From assembly GCF_007859715.1 (NCBI RefSeq), contig NZ_SJPG01000001.1, positions 2,072,728 through 2,136,727 on the forward strand: a DNA stretch of 64,000 bases, written 5' to 3'. Both the position numbers and the translations under genes were made by a program. The notes below the pieces were generated by a model that searched no databases, was not told the origin of the DNA, and saw only the letters and a list, made by a program, of their open reading frames with translations. Below are positions 20,166 to 28,525 of this stretch, one piece after another (position 1 is the first letter of the stretch; each line of letters begins with the position of its first letter). The DNA is from Rubinisphaera italica (GTDB taxonomy: Bacteria; Planctomycetota; Planctomycetia; Planctomycetales; Planctomycetaceae).

Positions 20166-20372
20166 ATGAATGATCATTCAGAGCATAATCATGACAAGCA
20201 GAAAAAAGACTTCTATCAGCGATATGGGGAGTATTTCGCAGTCCTTTTGATGTTACTGTGGCAGGTTGTCCTAGCGACTGCAGTAACCCTGTTCGTTACC
20301 GTACTCGTCATTGCAGCTGGAGTATTCGCGTTATACATCACCTGCTCGATGGCGTTTCAAAGCATGCATTGA
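20166..20372 (+). CDS. Small membrane protein
   Basis: The ATG at 20166 is preceded by GGAGG, which selects it over the upstream in-frame ATG at 20007. The 68-residue product has a charged, His/Lys-rich N-terminus (MNDHSEHNHDKQKKDFYQRY) and one long hydrophobic stretch that would span the membrane. No family is recognised. It is the first of four small membrane protein genes in a row ahead of the radical SAM gene. Confidence 0.55.
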   Translation: MNDHSEHNHDKQKKDFYQRYGEYFAVLLMLLWQVVLATAVTLFVTVLVIAAGVFALYITCSMAFQSMH

Positions 20373-20386
20373 ATTTGAGTGAACCG

Positions 20387-20650
20387 ATGGATTCTGTCGA
20401 AAAATTGATCAAAAAGATCGTACTGATAATGTATGCGGTATTCATCGCTTCGCTGGCAATGATGATCTTTGCCTGTGTATTCCTCGCAGTGATATCAACA
20501 TTTTTTTCTTTTTCAGGTATAGGAACTTTCTCTTTATTGGTGAGCATATTCCCTGGTGTTTACATGTTTTTGAAAGTTATGAGGCAATCAAAGTACGATA
20601 ATCAATTTGAGCAAATTAAATATGAAACAGAACATGCCGAGGACATCTGA
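20387..20650 (+). CDS. Small membrane protein with two helices
   Basis: The ATG at 20387 lies 14 bases past the previous stop and yields 87 residues. An amphipathic N-terminus (MDSVEKLIKKIVLIMY) leads into two hydrophobic segments, then a charged tail (KYDNQFEQIKYETEHAEDI). The longer reading from 20258 overlaps the previous gene and is less likely. Function unknown. Confidence 0.55.
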   Translation: MDSVEKLIKKIVLIMYAVFIASLAMMIFACVFLAVISTFFSFSGIGTFSLLVSIFPGVYMFLKVMRQSKYDNQFEQIKYETEHAEDI

Positions 20651-20948
20651 TAAGGTTGTGATGCAGGAATCGGACGTTCCCTTCACCCACAAAGTAATGA
20701 AAGTGCTTTTTTATATTTTCGGGGGTTTGATCACTCTGCTGGCTGCGATCATTGCAGGAGGGATTACCTGTACGATGAGTTATTTTGCAGCGATTGAACT
20801 CAAAATTATGGAACCGCAAATGTATGTCAATCCAACCTTACTGTACTGGTCAATCGCGTGTGGCGTGGTGGTGGGAGGAATTGTTTTCACGACTATCTAT
20901 GCAAAACGCTATCTGGGAGATAAAAACAGGTTACTCCAGTGTTCTTGA
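20622..20948 (+). CDS. Small membrane protein, paralogue of the next gene
   Basis: The product starts MKQNMPRTSDKVV and overlaps the end of the previous gene, which suggests translational coupling. It has two hydrophobic segments; the first contains AAIIAGGITCTMSYF, matched by AVIAGGLSCTAGLM in the following gene. A soluble loop and a basic C-terminus follow. Function unknown. An alternative start at 20607 adds five residues. Confidence 0.6.
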   Translation: MKQNMPRTSDKVVMQESDVPFTHKVMKVLFYIFGGLITLLAAIIAGGITCTMSYFAAIELKIMEPQMYVNPTLLYWSIACGVVVGGIVFTTIYAKRYLGDKNRLLQCS

Positions 20949-20972
20949 GTTTTGATACTGAATAAATCAATT

Positions 20973-21278
20973 ATGAATGACAATGAAACGACGAAACCTG
21001 AGAAACGAGTAGAGGCACCGCGCAGGGAGGAGACTCATGTTGAATTTAGCTTTTCAAAAGTTCTGATTACAATATTTGGAGTAATCGCGTCCTTGATATC
21101 GGCGGTAATTGCTGGGGGACTGTCCTGCACGGCTGGTTTAATGATTTCAGACTTCCATATTGATGCTCAGAATCAGAGCATCTACTTGCAATTGAGTCTC
21201 TTGTTAGGGCTCGTGGTTGCCATCGTGGTGTTTGTAGCTCTTATGATGTTCATAAAGAAAAATTCATCCGAATCGTAA
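20973..21278 (+). CDS. Small membrane protein, paralogue of the previous gene
   Basis: Starting at the ATG 20973 (an ATT/ATG region upstream leaves 20952 possible), the product has about 101 residues with a charged N-terminus (MNDNETTKPEKRVEAPRREE) and two membrane helices. The IAGG-[LI]-[ST]-CT motif in helix one is shared with the gene before it, so the two arose by duplication. Family A repeat copy 3 follows 15 bases after the stop and leads into the radical SAM gene. Confidence 0.6.
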   Translation: MNDNETTKPEKRVEAPRREETHVEFSFSKVLITIFGVIASLISAVIAGGLSCTAGLMISDFHIDAQNQSIYLQLSLLLGLVVAIVVFVALMMFIKKNSSES

Positions 21279-21293
21279 GAGTAAGCTACTAAA

Positions 21294-21395
21294 GCATATT
21301 CAAAAATCACCTGTAGCTTTTAGAAGGAGCAAACACAGCGTTTTCAGGTCATTTAGTGTTCAAGCGACTGCAGAAACCATTTGAAAATGGTCTAA
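21294..21395 (+). repeat. Dispersed intergenic repeat, family A, copy 3
   Basis: It begins GCATATTCAAAAATCACC, keeps the GGAGCAAACACAGCGTTTT and GCGACTGCAGAAACCATTTG blocks, and ends with CCATTTGAAAATGG, an inverted repeat. It ends only 9 bases before the ATG of the radical SAM gene, so it forms most of that gene's leader. Confidence 0.8.
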
Positions 21396-21404
21396 AGGAT
21401 TCTC

Positions 21405-22877
21405 ATGGTACTTCCCCTGCGAGATTACACGTTTATCGGCACAACACAGAGTCTTTGTCCGACTTGTCTGAAGTTGCTGCCGGCGAAGATAATCGTACGG
21501 AATCAACGGGTCTATTTTCGGAAGTCGTGCGGGGAGTGTGGAGAGCGGGAAGATTTTGTTTGTTCGGATGTGGCCTATTTCGACAAGCTCGAACATTCTG
21601 TTCCCGCAAAACTTCCTCGGCAGGTGGGGGTCGAGCCTAAGAAAGGTTGTCCATACGATTGCGGTCTCTGTACAGAACACGAACAGCATACCTGTGTTGG
21701 TCTGGTCGAAGTCACTTCTTCCTGTAATTTGACCTGTCCGATGTGCTTTGCCTCCAGTTCGCCCAAAGGGAAGCATTTGTCTTTGGACGATTGCAAAAAA
21801 GCGATTGATCGTCTGGTGGAAACGGAAGGTCAACCGGAGTTGATGCAGCTTTCGGGAGGGGAGCCGACGTTGCATCCTCAGTTTCTGGAAATCCTCGATT
21901 ACGCAGTTTCTCAACCGATTGACTTCGTGCAGATTAATACGAATGGGGTCCGTTTCGGTCACGATCCAAAATTGATTGAAGCAGTGGCCAGGCATCGTGA
22001 ACGAGTCGAGATTTTCTTTCAGTTAGATGGACTCCGACCTGAAGTGACTCAAAAGCTACGTGGCGAAGATCTGCTCCCATTGAAACTGAAAGCGATTGAG
22101 GCATTGGGGAAGGCGAATTTGAATGTGACGCTGGGTGTGACATTGCAAGGAGGCGTGAACGATGATCAGCTGGGGCCGCTCATACAGTTTGCTAAAGAAC
22201 GTCCCTGGATTGGGGGGATCAATTTTCAGCCTGCGACTTACTCCGGCAGGCACGAACTTCCGGAAACTCTGGAAAACCGGATGACGTTTCCCGATGTTAT
22301 TAAGGGGATAGCCGCGCAGACGGAGGGAATGTTTGCGGAAGAAGATTTCCGTCCGCTGCCGTGTGCTCACCCGAACTGCCACAGTCTGGCCTACGCGTTT
22401 CGCTTTGGAGGCGACTTTCTTCCGATCAACCGTCTGATCAATATTGACGAGCATATGGACTTGCTCGCCAATGGAATATGCCTTACTCGCGAAAAGGCAA
22501 AGCAGTTAGTAAGTACTTATTTGAGTCGGCTGACTTCGAGTTGCGGTTCTAGCTGTGGCTGCGATACCGGACTGATTGAACTGGAGGCCTCTTTTCGTGA
22601 GAAGCCGGAGTTGATCAAGGCGGCTGAAGAATTCTTTGCTGGAGTGATGGGAGAGAAAGTCGGGGCTCAGCAGGCGTTTCGAATTACGATCACTTCGTTT
22701 CTGGATGCATACAATTTTGATGTCCGCAGACTGATGAAATGCTGTACGCACCATGTTTTGCCGAGCGGCCATATCATTCCGTTTTGCGCTTATAATGTGT
22801 TGTATCGTGAAGGGCATGTGCCTCTACCAGAGTTGACGGCTGCCTTATCTCTTTCAGAAAGCCCGGCTACCACATGA
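21405..22877 (+). CDS. Radical SAM protein of the MJ0619/tetraether-synthase (Tes)-like group
   Basis: The 490-residue product has the radical SAM cluster motif CxxxCxxC at Cys107, Cys111 and Cys114 (in SSCNLTCPMCF), followed by a glycine-rich SAM motif LMQLSGGEPTLHPQF. It carries extra cysteines in the pattern known from MJ0619 and the archaeal tetraether synthases: an N-terminal zinc-ribbon-like set (Cys18, 21, 42, 45, 53), a GCPYDCGLC triplet (Cys82, 86, 89), and late pairs in SCGSSCGC and MKCCTHH. Family members join or methylate unactivated carbons, for example lipid chains or pterins. The gene overlaps the Lgt-like gene by four bases (ATGA), so the two are co-translated. The substrate here is inferred only from that pairing. 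Confidence 0.82.
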   Translation: MVLPLRDYTFIGTTQSLCPTCLKLLPAKIIVRNQRVYFRKSCGECGEREDFVCSDVAYFDKLEHSVPAKLPRQVGVEPKKGCPYDCGLCTEHEQHTCVGLVEVTSSCNLTCPMCFASSSPKGKHLSLDDCKKAIDRLVETEGQPELMQLSGGEPTLHPQFLEILDYAVSQPIDFVQINTNGVRFGHDPKLIEAVARHRERVEIFFQLDGLRPEVTQKLRGEDLLPLKLKAIEALGKANLNVTLGVTLQGGVNDDQLGPLIQFAKERPWIGGINFQPATYSGRHELPETLENRMTFPDVIKGIAAQTEGMFAEEDFRPLPCAHPNCHSLAYAFRFGGDFLPINRLINIDEHMDLLANGICLTREKAKQLVSTYLSRLTSSCGSSCGCDTGLIELEASFREKPELIKAAEEFFAGVMGEKVGAQQAFRITITSFLDAYNFDVRRLMKCCTHHVLPSGHIIPFCAYNVLYREGHVPLPELTAALSLSESPATT

Positions 22878-23584
22878 CTTGGCTTTATCCTGTCATTATG
22901 CTGGCAGCGATTGTCTGCACTTCGCTTTTATTGAGACGATCTCAAAGCCAACTCCCGTTGACTCGTCAGCAGAAATTCGCTGTGGGACTGGGAGCGTTCT
23001 GTGGCGCGATGATCGGTGCAAAATTACCATTCGCGATTGCTCATGCGGAAGGGGTTTGGGCATTAACATCCTGGATATCCCACGGCAAGACAATTATTTG
23101 CGGACTAGTCGGAGGATACTTCGGAGTTGAACTTGCCAAATGGATGACCGATGTCAAAGTCAAAACCGGCGATTCGTTTGCGGTGCCAGTCGCTGTCGGA
23201 ATTGCGATCGGGAGGCTGGCCTGTTTTCAAGCCGGCTGCTGTTATGGAACTCCCACAGATTTGCCTTGGGGAATACAATTTCCGACCGCTCCTGTGCCAA
23301 TTTTACCTCGACATCCGACACAGATTTATGAATTCAGTTTCCATCTGATCGCCGCTATTGTGTTGTATGTGCTCCATTCATATAGACTGTTTCGCGGTCA
23401 ACTGATGAAGTTGTATATTATCAGTTATCTGGGGTATCGATTTTTGACAGAATGGATTCGACCAGAACCGATCTGGTATGGAAGTCTGACTGCATATCAA
23501 TGGGCCTGTCTGGTTCTCATCCCCTTGTTTATGTTGCTCTGGATGCACGATGCCCAACAGCAAAGGAGTGTTAGCGAAATTTAA
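22874..23584 (+). CDS. Prolipoprotein diacylglyceryl transferase (Lgt)-like membrane protein
   Basis: The 236-residue product has about six or seven membrane helices and the Lgt signature region GRLACFQAGCCYGTPTDL followed by PWGIQFP and a RHPTQIYE segment, including the Arg that Lgt uses to bind phosphatidylglycerol. A cytoplasmic helix pattern EWIRPEPIWYGSLTAYQ near the end matches Lgt's C-terminus. It may be a true Lgt or a relative that handles another lipid head group. It starts inside the last codons of the radical SAM gene (ATGA overlap), so the products likely work together. The genome probably has another Lgt for lipoproteins; this one looks dedicated (inference). Confidence 0.82.
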   Translation: MTWLYPVIMLAAIVCTSLLLRRSQSQLPLTRQQKFAVGLGAFCGAMIGAKLPFAIAHAEGVWALTSWISHGKTIICGLVGGYFGVELAKWMTDVKVKTGDSFAVPVAVGIAIGRLACFQAGCCYGTPTDLPWGIQFPTAPVPILPRHPTQIYEFSFHLIAAIVLYVLHSYRLFRGQLMKLYIISYLGYRFLTEWIRPEPIWYGSLTAYQWACLVLIPLFMLLWMHDAQQQRSVSEI

Positions 23585-23735
23585 TCCATCAACCCCAGGA
23601 TAATATCTTCGATGAATTTCTTCACCTGCCTGGAATCCAATTTGTCCTCAGACCTCAACTTTCATCAAGATGCACTAAAAGAGCTTTTTTAAAACCTCTT
23701 GATAATATTGTCACGACTTCATGGACAACATTCAG

Positions 23736-23751
23736 ACATTATGAATAATGT
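23736..23751. promoter_or_regulatory. Candidate operator upstream of aquaporin-arsC
   Basis: The 16-base sequence ACATTATGAATAATGT is a near-perfect palindrome (7-base arms, two-base centre). It lies 48 bases upstream of the aquaporin ATG at 23800, the usual place for an ArsR-type repressor site. No bound regulator is known. Confidence 0.45.
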
Positions 23752-23799
23752 GATAATGTCAAATTCATTGTTACTATTTAGAGCGTCAATATCTACACC

Positions 23800-24477
23800 A
23801 TGAATAAGTATTATGCGGAAATCATCGGAACATTTGCCCTCGTCTTTGCCGGGACGGGTGCGATTGTCGTGAACGATGTTGCGGGCGGTTCCATCACACA
23901 TGTCGGAATTGCATTAACATTCGGGCTGATTGTGATGTCGATGATATATGCAATTGGAGATATATCGGGGGCGCATATCAATCCTGCAGTCACAATCGCA
24001 TTCTGGATAGCCGGGCGTTTTGAACTGAAATTTGTTGGTCCCTATCTCATCAGCCAATTGATTGGCGCCTTCGCGGCCAGTGGGTTGCTTCGCGTTCTCT
24101 TTCTGGATCATGTTACATTGGGTGCCACACTTCCTGCAGGTCCCTGGTGGCAGTCATTCATATTTGAAATCGTGCTGACTTTTCTGCTGATGTTCGTGAT
24201 ACTCAATGTGACTGTCGGAGCCAAAGAGAAGGGCATTATGGCAGGAGCCGCGATCGGAAGTGTTGTGGCGCTGGAAGCGATGTTTGCTGGACCAATCTGC
24301 GGAGCCTCGATGAATCCGGCACGCTCAATTGCACCGGCTGTCGTCAGTGGAGAGTTACAGTATTTCTGGCTCTACCTGATCGCCCCGACTCTCGGAGCAT
24401 TGTTGGCAATTCCTGTCAGCCAATGTATTCAAAATGATGAAACTCAATCCACACAATCACCTTTGGAAGAAAGTTAA
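23800..24477 (+). CDS. aqpS-like: Aquaporin/MIP channel, probably arsenite-permeable
   Basis: The 225-residue membrane protein has both aquaporin NPA boxes, in SGAHINPAVTIAFW and GASMNPARSI, and six membrane helices of the family. Such channels pass water, glycerol or small neutral solutes. The gene ends 4 bases before arsC, the arrangement known from Sinorhizobium aqpS-arsC, where As(OH)3 produced by ArsC leaves through the channel. I infer arsenic resistance from that neighbour, not from pore residues. Confidence 0.88.
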   Translation: MNKYYAEIIGTFALVFAGTGAIVVNDVAGGSITHVGIALTFGLIVMSMIYAIGDISGAHINPAVTIAFWIAGRFELKFVGPYLISQLIGAFAASGLLRVLFLDHVTLGATLPAGPWWQSFIFEIVLTFLLMFVILNVTVGAKEKGIMAGAAIGSVVALEAMFAGPICGASMNPARSIAPAVVSGELQYFWLYLIAPTLGALLAIPVSQCIQNDETQSTQSPLEES

Positions 24478-24481
24478 TCTC

Positions 24482-24898
24482 ATGAAACGCGTTTTGATCC
24501 TCTGTACTGGCAACTCCTGCCGCTCTCAAATGGCAGAAGCACTCTGGGAGTCACTTGGGAAGGGAGCCTGGGAGTCGGAATCGGCTGGTTCTAAACCCTC
24601 CGGTTATGTTCACCCACTGGCCATCAAAGCGATGCAGGAACTGGAGATCGATATTTCCCGCCATCAAAGCAAGTCGCTCGAACAGTTCAAGGATCAGAAC
24701 TTCGATCTGGTCGTCACTGTTTGCGACAATGCGAAAGAATCTTGTCCTGTATTCACGGGTGCTCAGCAAACTTACCACTGGCCATTTGACGATCCTGCTG
24801 ATGCAACGGGAACGGAAGAGGAGCAGATGGTTTTCTTTCGACGTGTCCGCGATGAAATTCAAGAAAAAATCTCTACTTATTTGAATACAAACTCTTAA
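24482..24898 (+). CDS. arsC: Arsenate reductase of the low-molecular-weight phosphatase type
   Basis: The start at 24482 is used because the catalytic loop CTGNSCRS must lie near the N-terminus (MKRVLILCTGNSCRSQMAEA). Cys8 is the first nucleophile, and a second Cys pair lies in VTVCDNAKESC, typical of thioredoxin-coupled ArsC. The later SKSLEQF and DDPADATGTEEE segments match the family. The 138-residue length is normal. It reduces arsenate to arsenite in the cytoplasm. The stop lies three bases from the convergent stop of the zinc-PLC gene. Confidence 0.9.
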   Translation: MKRVLILCTGNSCRSQMAEALWESLGKGAWESESAGSKPSGYVHPLAIKAMQELEIDISRHQSKSLEQFKDQNFDLVVTVCDNAKESCPVFTGAQQTYHWPFDDPADATGTEEEQMVFFRRVRDEIQEKISTYLNTNS

Positions 24899-24901
24899 AC
24901 T

Positions 24902-26485
24902 TTATGCCGCCCGTTCCTGATCACACCACTGAGCATTCTGAATCCAATCTTCTATTTCAAGGCGATCAGGAATTTTTCCACTGCGAATCACACGCTGGCC
25001 TTCTGGTGAAGCCGCGTATTCTGAAATGAGAGGATGCAAATCATCCACGGTTGAGGCACACAAATCCTGATAGGATTCCACGCCTACTCCGGTCAGTAGT
25101 TGTACATCATGTGCACGCAAGCCGGGCACCATACACATGAGTTGTGTTTGCTGTTGCCAGGTGATAACCAACTCCAGATTGATCCAGCGAGTATTCAATT
25201 TTTGTACGATCGATTCCGGCTCGGACTCCAGAAACTCTCCAACGGTTTTGATTCCAATTTTCTTAAACCGGGAGGCTGTTTTTGGACCAATTGATGGGGC
25301 ATCGACAATGGGCGAATCGGGATCGAGATGAGTCACCTCAGAATGATTCGGAGAGTCTTCATCCAGATCCTCATCGTCACTGGCTGATTCAACAGAATTG
25401 TTTGAATGAACTGGTTTGGCTCCGAATGGTTCAGCATCCTGAATGAATGGATCGACAATGGTCTCTTCCTGATCAACAGGATGAATCTTGGGCGGGGATT
25501 TGACTTTTTCCGAAGTGCCGCTGACTTTGATTTTTGGTTTCATCGAACTGACCTGCTCGCCTGAAGTCTCCGCTTCTCCTCGACGATACTTTTCAATCAG
25601 CGTCGCAATGACTCGATTTTCTTCCGGTAAATTCTCAACCACATCTCCCGTCTGTTTTAGTTCGTTGTAAATGCGAGTCACAACTTTTCGCTCGGCACTG
25701 TCGGCCATGTTCTTTGTGATCCAGAAAACGGGAATCGTCGCCTGTGATAACGCTGAGTGCAAAGAGAGCGAAACCGCAGGGGGTTGCTGACCACATTCTT
25801 TCAAGCATCGCTCCAAGACCAGCGAAAGTGAAACCGCTGCCCGTCCCAGAATTTTCGCGAAGTCTTTCGCTAACTCTTCATCGAGTCCGGAAGGGGGATC
25901 TTTGGCACCGCGATCAAAATTATAATTCTTGACGACACTCTCATAATCCTGATTTGCCAGTCCTGCTTCTGTCTGGATGAGTTCCTCAAGCCAGTTGTCA
26001 CTTTTAGAAATTGTGATGCTCGGAAAGCCACCAAGATCTTCTTCCAGAATGTCGATCAATTCATCATAGCTGCAGCTCACGCTCCATTCGCAGGCACGAT
26101 GAATGATTGTTTCCGCTTTGGACTGGCCGGTGTGCAGGGGACAGAAAACATCTGTCAGATAGTGACTCATCACTCCAGCCGAATAAACCCCGGCTGACCA
26201 TTGACGATCGGCAAACTGCTGACGAGCCTTCGCGTACCATTCCTGGGTCGCTTTAACAGCTCCCCCCCAGTAGTTCTCCTGGACATGCAACACATGATTT
26301 CGGAAGTCCCTGAACTTTTTGTCGGGATCTTTTGAGCCGGTCAAATAAGGTTCAATACTTTTCAGAAACAGATTCCGCCAGTTCTCAGACTGATCACCCG
26401 ACAACAATCGCAACGCCTCCATGGCCAGCTTATGATGCGTACCTTTGCACTTCCAGGCGTAGAGGGTCCGGTAATAAAGCGACAT
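24902..26485 (-). CDS. Zinc-dependent phospholipase C-like protein with DUF4332 tail
   Basis: The ATG at 26485 opens directly into MSLYYRTLYAWKCKGTHHKL, the natural start of the family; the longer reading from 26596 has an unlikely start. The N-terminal 240 residues fit the zinc-PLC/S1-P1 fold: the metal-binding histidines lie in THHKLA, RNHVLHVQ and VMSHYLTDVFCPLHTGQS. A low-complexity acidic linker (DDEDLDED) leads to a C-terminal DUF4332 region with helix-hairpin-helix segments such as SIGPKTASRFKKIGIKTVGEF and VPGLRAHDVQLLTGVGVE. The latter motif normally binds DNA or nucleotides, so the fusion is odd. No signal peptide is seen. Function is inferred as a lipid hydrolase or related phosphoesterase. 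Confidence 0.75.
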   Translation of the reverse strand: MSLYYRTLYAWKCKGTHHKLAMEALRLLSGDQSENWRNLFLKSIEPYLTGSKDPDKKFRDFRNHVLHVQENYWGGAVKATQEWYAKARQQFADRQWSAGVYSAGVMSHYLTDVFCPLHTGQSKAETIIHRACEWSVSCSYDELIDILEEDLGGFPSITISKSDNWLEELIQTEAGLANQDYESVVKNYNFDRGAKDPPSGLDEELAKDFAKILGRAAVSLSLVLERCLKECGQQPPAVSLSLHSALSQATIPVFWITKNMADSAERKVVTRIYNELKQTGDVVENLPEENRVIATLIEKYRRGEAETSGEQVSSMKPKIKVSGTSEKVKSPPKIHPVDQEETIVDPFIQDAEPFGAKPVHSNNSVESASDDEDLDEDSPNHSEVTHLDPDSPIVDAPSIGPKTASRFKKIGIKTVGEFLESEPESIVQKLNTRWINLELVITWQQQTQLMCMVPGLRAHDVQLLTGVGVESYQDLCASTVDDLHPLISEYAASPEGQRVIRSGKIPDRLEIEDWIQNAQWCDQERAA

Positions 26486-27165
26486 GGTGATGGGAATCGT
26501 TAGAAAAGGTATTGCGGGAGAGAAGGGAGGGGAGAGCATGATCGTCAAAAAGCACGATGCAGGCAATGCGAGACGCAACGTTGTAATCTCTACCATTGCA
26601 GTAAAAAGTAAAGAGCGTAAGGTTGCTTCAACGGGTGAGTAACGGCACTTCCCGGTAGAATTGTGATCGCGACCACGTATCTTGGCATTTTTTCAACGTG
26701 ACGTTGACGAATTAAAAAACGTGACAAGCGACTGATTGTATGCACATTGCGGACGTTATGTCCTGAATTGTTGCCAGATGGTATACGACTTAAACGCCCA
26801 ACTAGCAAAACGCCCCACTTTTCGTCCGGCAAAAGCAATGGCAGCCGACAGGAGACGGAGATTTGCTCTTTGACCGCTCTCGTGATCGTAAATGTTTGGT
26901 TGCCGATCAAGCCCGGCTGTAACGTTTCTAAGTCCTGTGAGAATTCGGAGCCTTGAATCTTTTTAGCAACACACACTTCGAGGCTCGAAGTTGAAAAAAG
27001 TAAACTAGGCTTCAGCATCAGAAATGCTACCGGAGCAACAACATATATTCTAACTTGTGTGCGCGGACTAGGGCGACATTAGCGGGCGTAGTGCATTCGT
27101 CTTGCTAGTCCTTGGAACTAGTGGATCGTTCCATCTAAACATGCGGGTTAAAAATCTCAAACGTA
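26486..27165. other. Region before the IS30 element, possible gene fragment
   Basis: A minus-strand frame at 26590-27018 (142 residues) has protein-like composition, for example SLEVCVAKKIQGSEFSQDLE and LLPDEKWGVLLVGRLSR, but no start signal and no recognised family. It may be a decayed gene. The rest of the region has no convincing frame, and the IS30 left end begins just after. Confidence 0.35.
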
Positions 27166-28292
27166 GACGAAAGTGGTGGATTCAATTTTGAAATGCACGG
27201 GTTGATGGAAAAAGAGTGACATTCGTGAGATGGTTTGTTTTGACCAAACGACCATCAATCCTACTAAGAAGAAATCACGAATGTCACACACGCATCTTAC
27301 TGCTGAGGAACGTGATTCCATAGCGCACATGCACGCCCTGGGACACTCTCGAATAGAAATTGCGCGCGAGTTATCCCGAGACCCCAGCACGATCTCCCGA
27401 GAACTGCGGCGGAATTCGGATGCGACCGGGAAGTATTTCGCCGGGAAAGCCGACCGCAAAGCGCGACGGCGTCGACAACTCTGCAAACTCCCCTGGAAAC
27501 TCAACCACGCTCCGCTCAAAGAATTCCTGCTCGATAAGTTGTCTCTCAAGTGGTCGCCGGAACAGATTGCAGGTCAACTCTTGCGACTGCATCCTCGGGA
27601 GGCCAGAATGCGAATATCCATTGAGACGATTTACGCCTGGATCAAAGCAAACAAAAAGCAGGGCGGCAACATCTACAGGCAGCTGCGTCAATCGAGAAAG
27701 AAACGCCGCAAACGCTACGGCACAGGGATCTCCAGACGATGCGACCCGACCAAAAAGCCAATGGATCAGCGACCGGTTTCTGCACGCAATCGTTCGCGGA
27801 TCGGGCACTGGGAATCGGATACCATCGAGGGTCAAAAGGGGACCGGCTACATTGTCACGCATGTCGAACGCAAGACCGGCTATCTTGTGGCGAGCTATCT
27901 GCCGGACAAGAAAGCATCGACGTTGAACGCGGCTTCGGTGTTTGCGTTTGAGGGGTTGCCATCGTCATTGATTCGAACTTTGACGACGGACAACGGGAGT
28001 GAGTTTTCGGGTCATCGAGAGTTGGAGCAAGCCCTGCATTGTGCGATCTATTTTGCTCCGGCTCGCCAGCCGTGGCAACGCGGCCAGAATGAGAACACCA
28101 ACGGGCTTCTGCGGCAATACTTCCTGAAGGGGAGCGATTTCCGTAAACTGAAAGCCGAGGATATTCAAGCGGCTGTGATGGAGTTGAACAACCGGCCTCG
28201 CAAAAAGTACCAATTCAAATCACCACACGAACTGTTCGAACCCAAAACCCGTGCATTTCAAAATTGAATCCACCAGTGCCTGTACTTTCGTC
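27166..28292 (+). mobile_element. IS30-family insertion sequence, complete
   Basis: A 28-base inverted repeat (TGGTGGATTCAATTTTGAAA to GGG) lies at 27174-27201 and, reversed, at 28248-28275, bracketing the transposase. Outside it the left flank has GACGAAAGT at 27166-27174 and the right flank has its reverse complement at 28284-28292, with an extra ACAGGCACT between on the right side only. So the true ends may be the outer repeats with nine bases lost or gained on one side. Target duplication could not be identified. Confidence 0.8.
27281..28267 (+). CDS. IS30-family transposase
   Basis: The ATG at 27281 (MSHTHLTAEERDSIAHM) is the expected IS30 start. The product has a helix-turn-helix (HSRIEIARELSRDPSTISRE) and a DDE domain with D in HWESDTIEG, D in TTDNGSEFSGH and E in WQRGQNENTNGLLRQYF. 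About 329 residues, normal length, no frameshift. It is probably active or recently so. Confidence 0.93.
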   Translation: MSHTHLTAEERDSIAHMHALGHSRIEIARELSRDPSTISRELRRNSDATGKYFAGKADRKARRRRQLCKLPWKLNHAPLKEFLLDKLSLKWSPEQIAGQLLRLHPREARMRISIETIYAWIKANKKQGGNIYRQLRQSRKKRRKRYGTGISRRCDPTKKPMDQRPVSARNRSRIGHWESDTIEGQKGTGYIVTHVERKTGYLVASYLPDKKASTLNAASVFAFEGLPSSLIRTLTTDNGSEFSGHRELEQALHCAIYFAPARQPWQRGQNENTNGLLRQYFLKGSDFRKLKAEDIQAAVMELNNRPRKKYQFKSPHELFEPKTRAFQN

Positions 28293-28351
28293 GAATTCGC
28301 GGATCACAACACGAAATCTAAGCTGGAATGCAGCACGAGTGCGACTTCCCG

Positions 28352-28440
28352 ACTAATAATTTGGATTCATGATGTTATCAAGCACGACAACGGAGTGCGT
28401 TTCAGTTATTTGAGGCCCAAATCTAAGCCCTGAAAGGGCG
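28352..28440 (+). repeat. Dispersed intergenic repeat, family B, copy 2
   Basis: It runs from ATAATTTGGATTCATGATG to AAATCTAAGCCCTGAAAGGG, aligned with 6369-6475. The core GCCCTGAAAGGGC is here a perfect stem (GCCCT/AGGGC with a GAA loop). It lies downstream of the IS30 element and upstream of the GGDEF-EAL gene. Confidence 0.65.
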
Positions 28441-28525
28441 CGAGTCGGTTACCAAATACGTGTCCGGTTTTTGGTTGTTCGATTACTAAATCAAAATAGA
28501 CAAACAATGGAAGAAACATACAATT

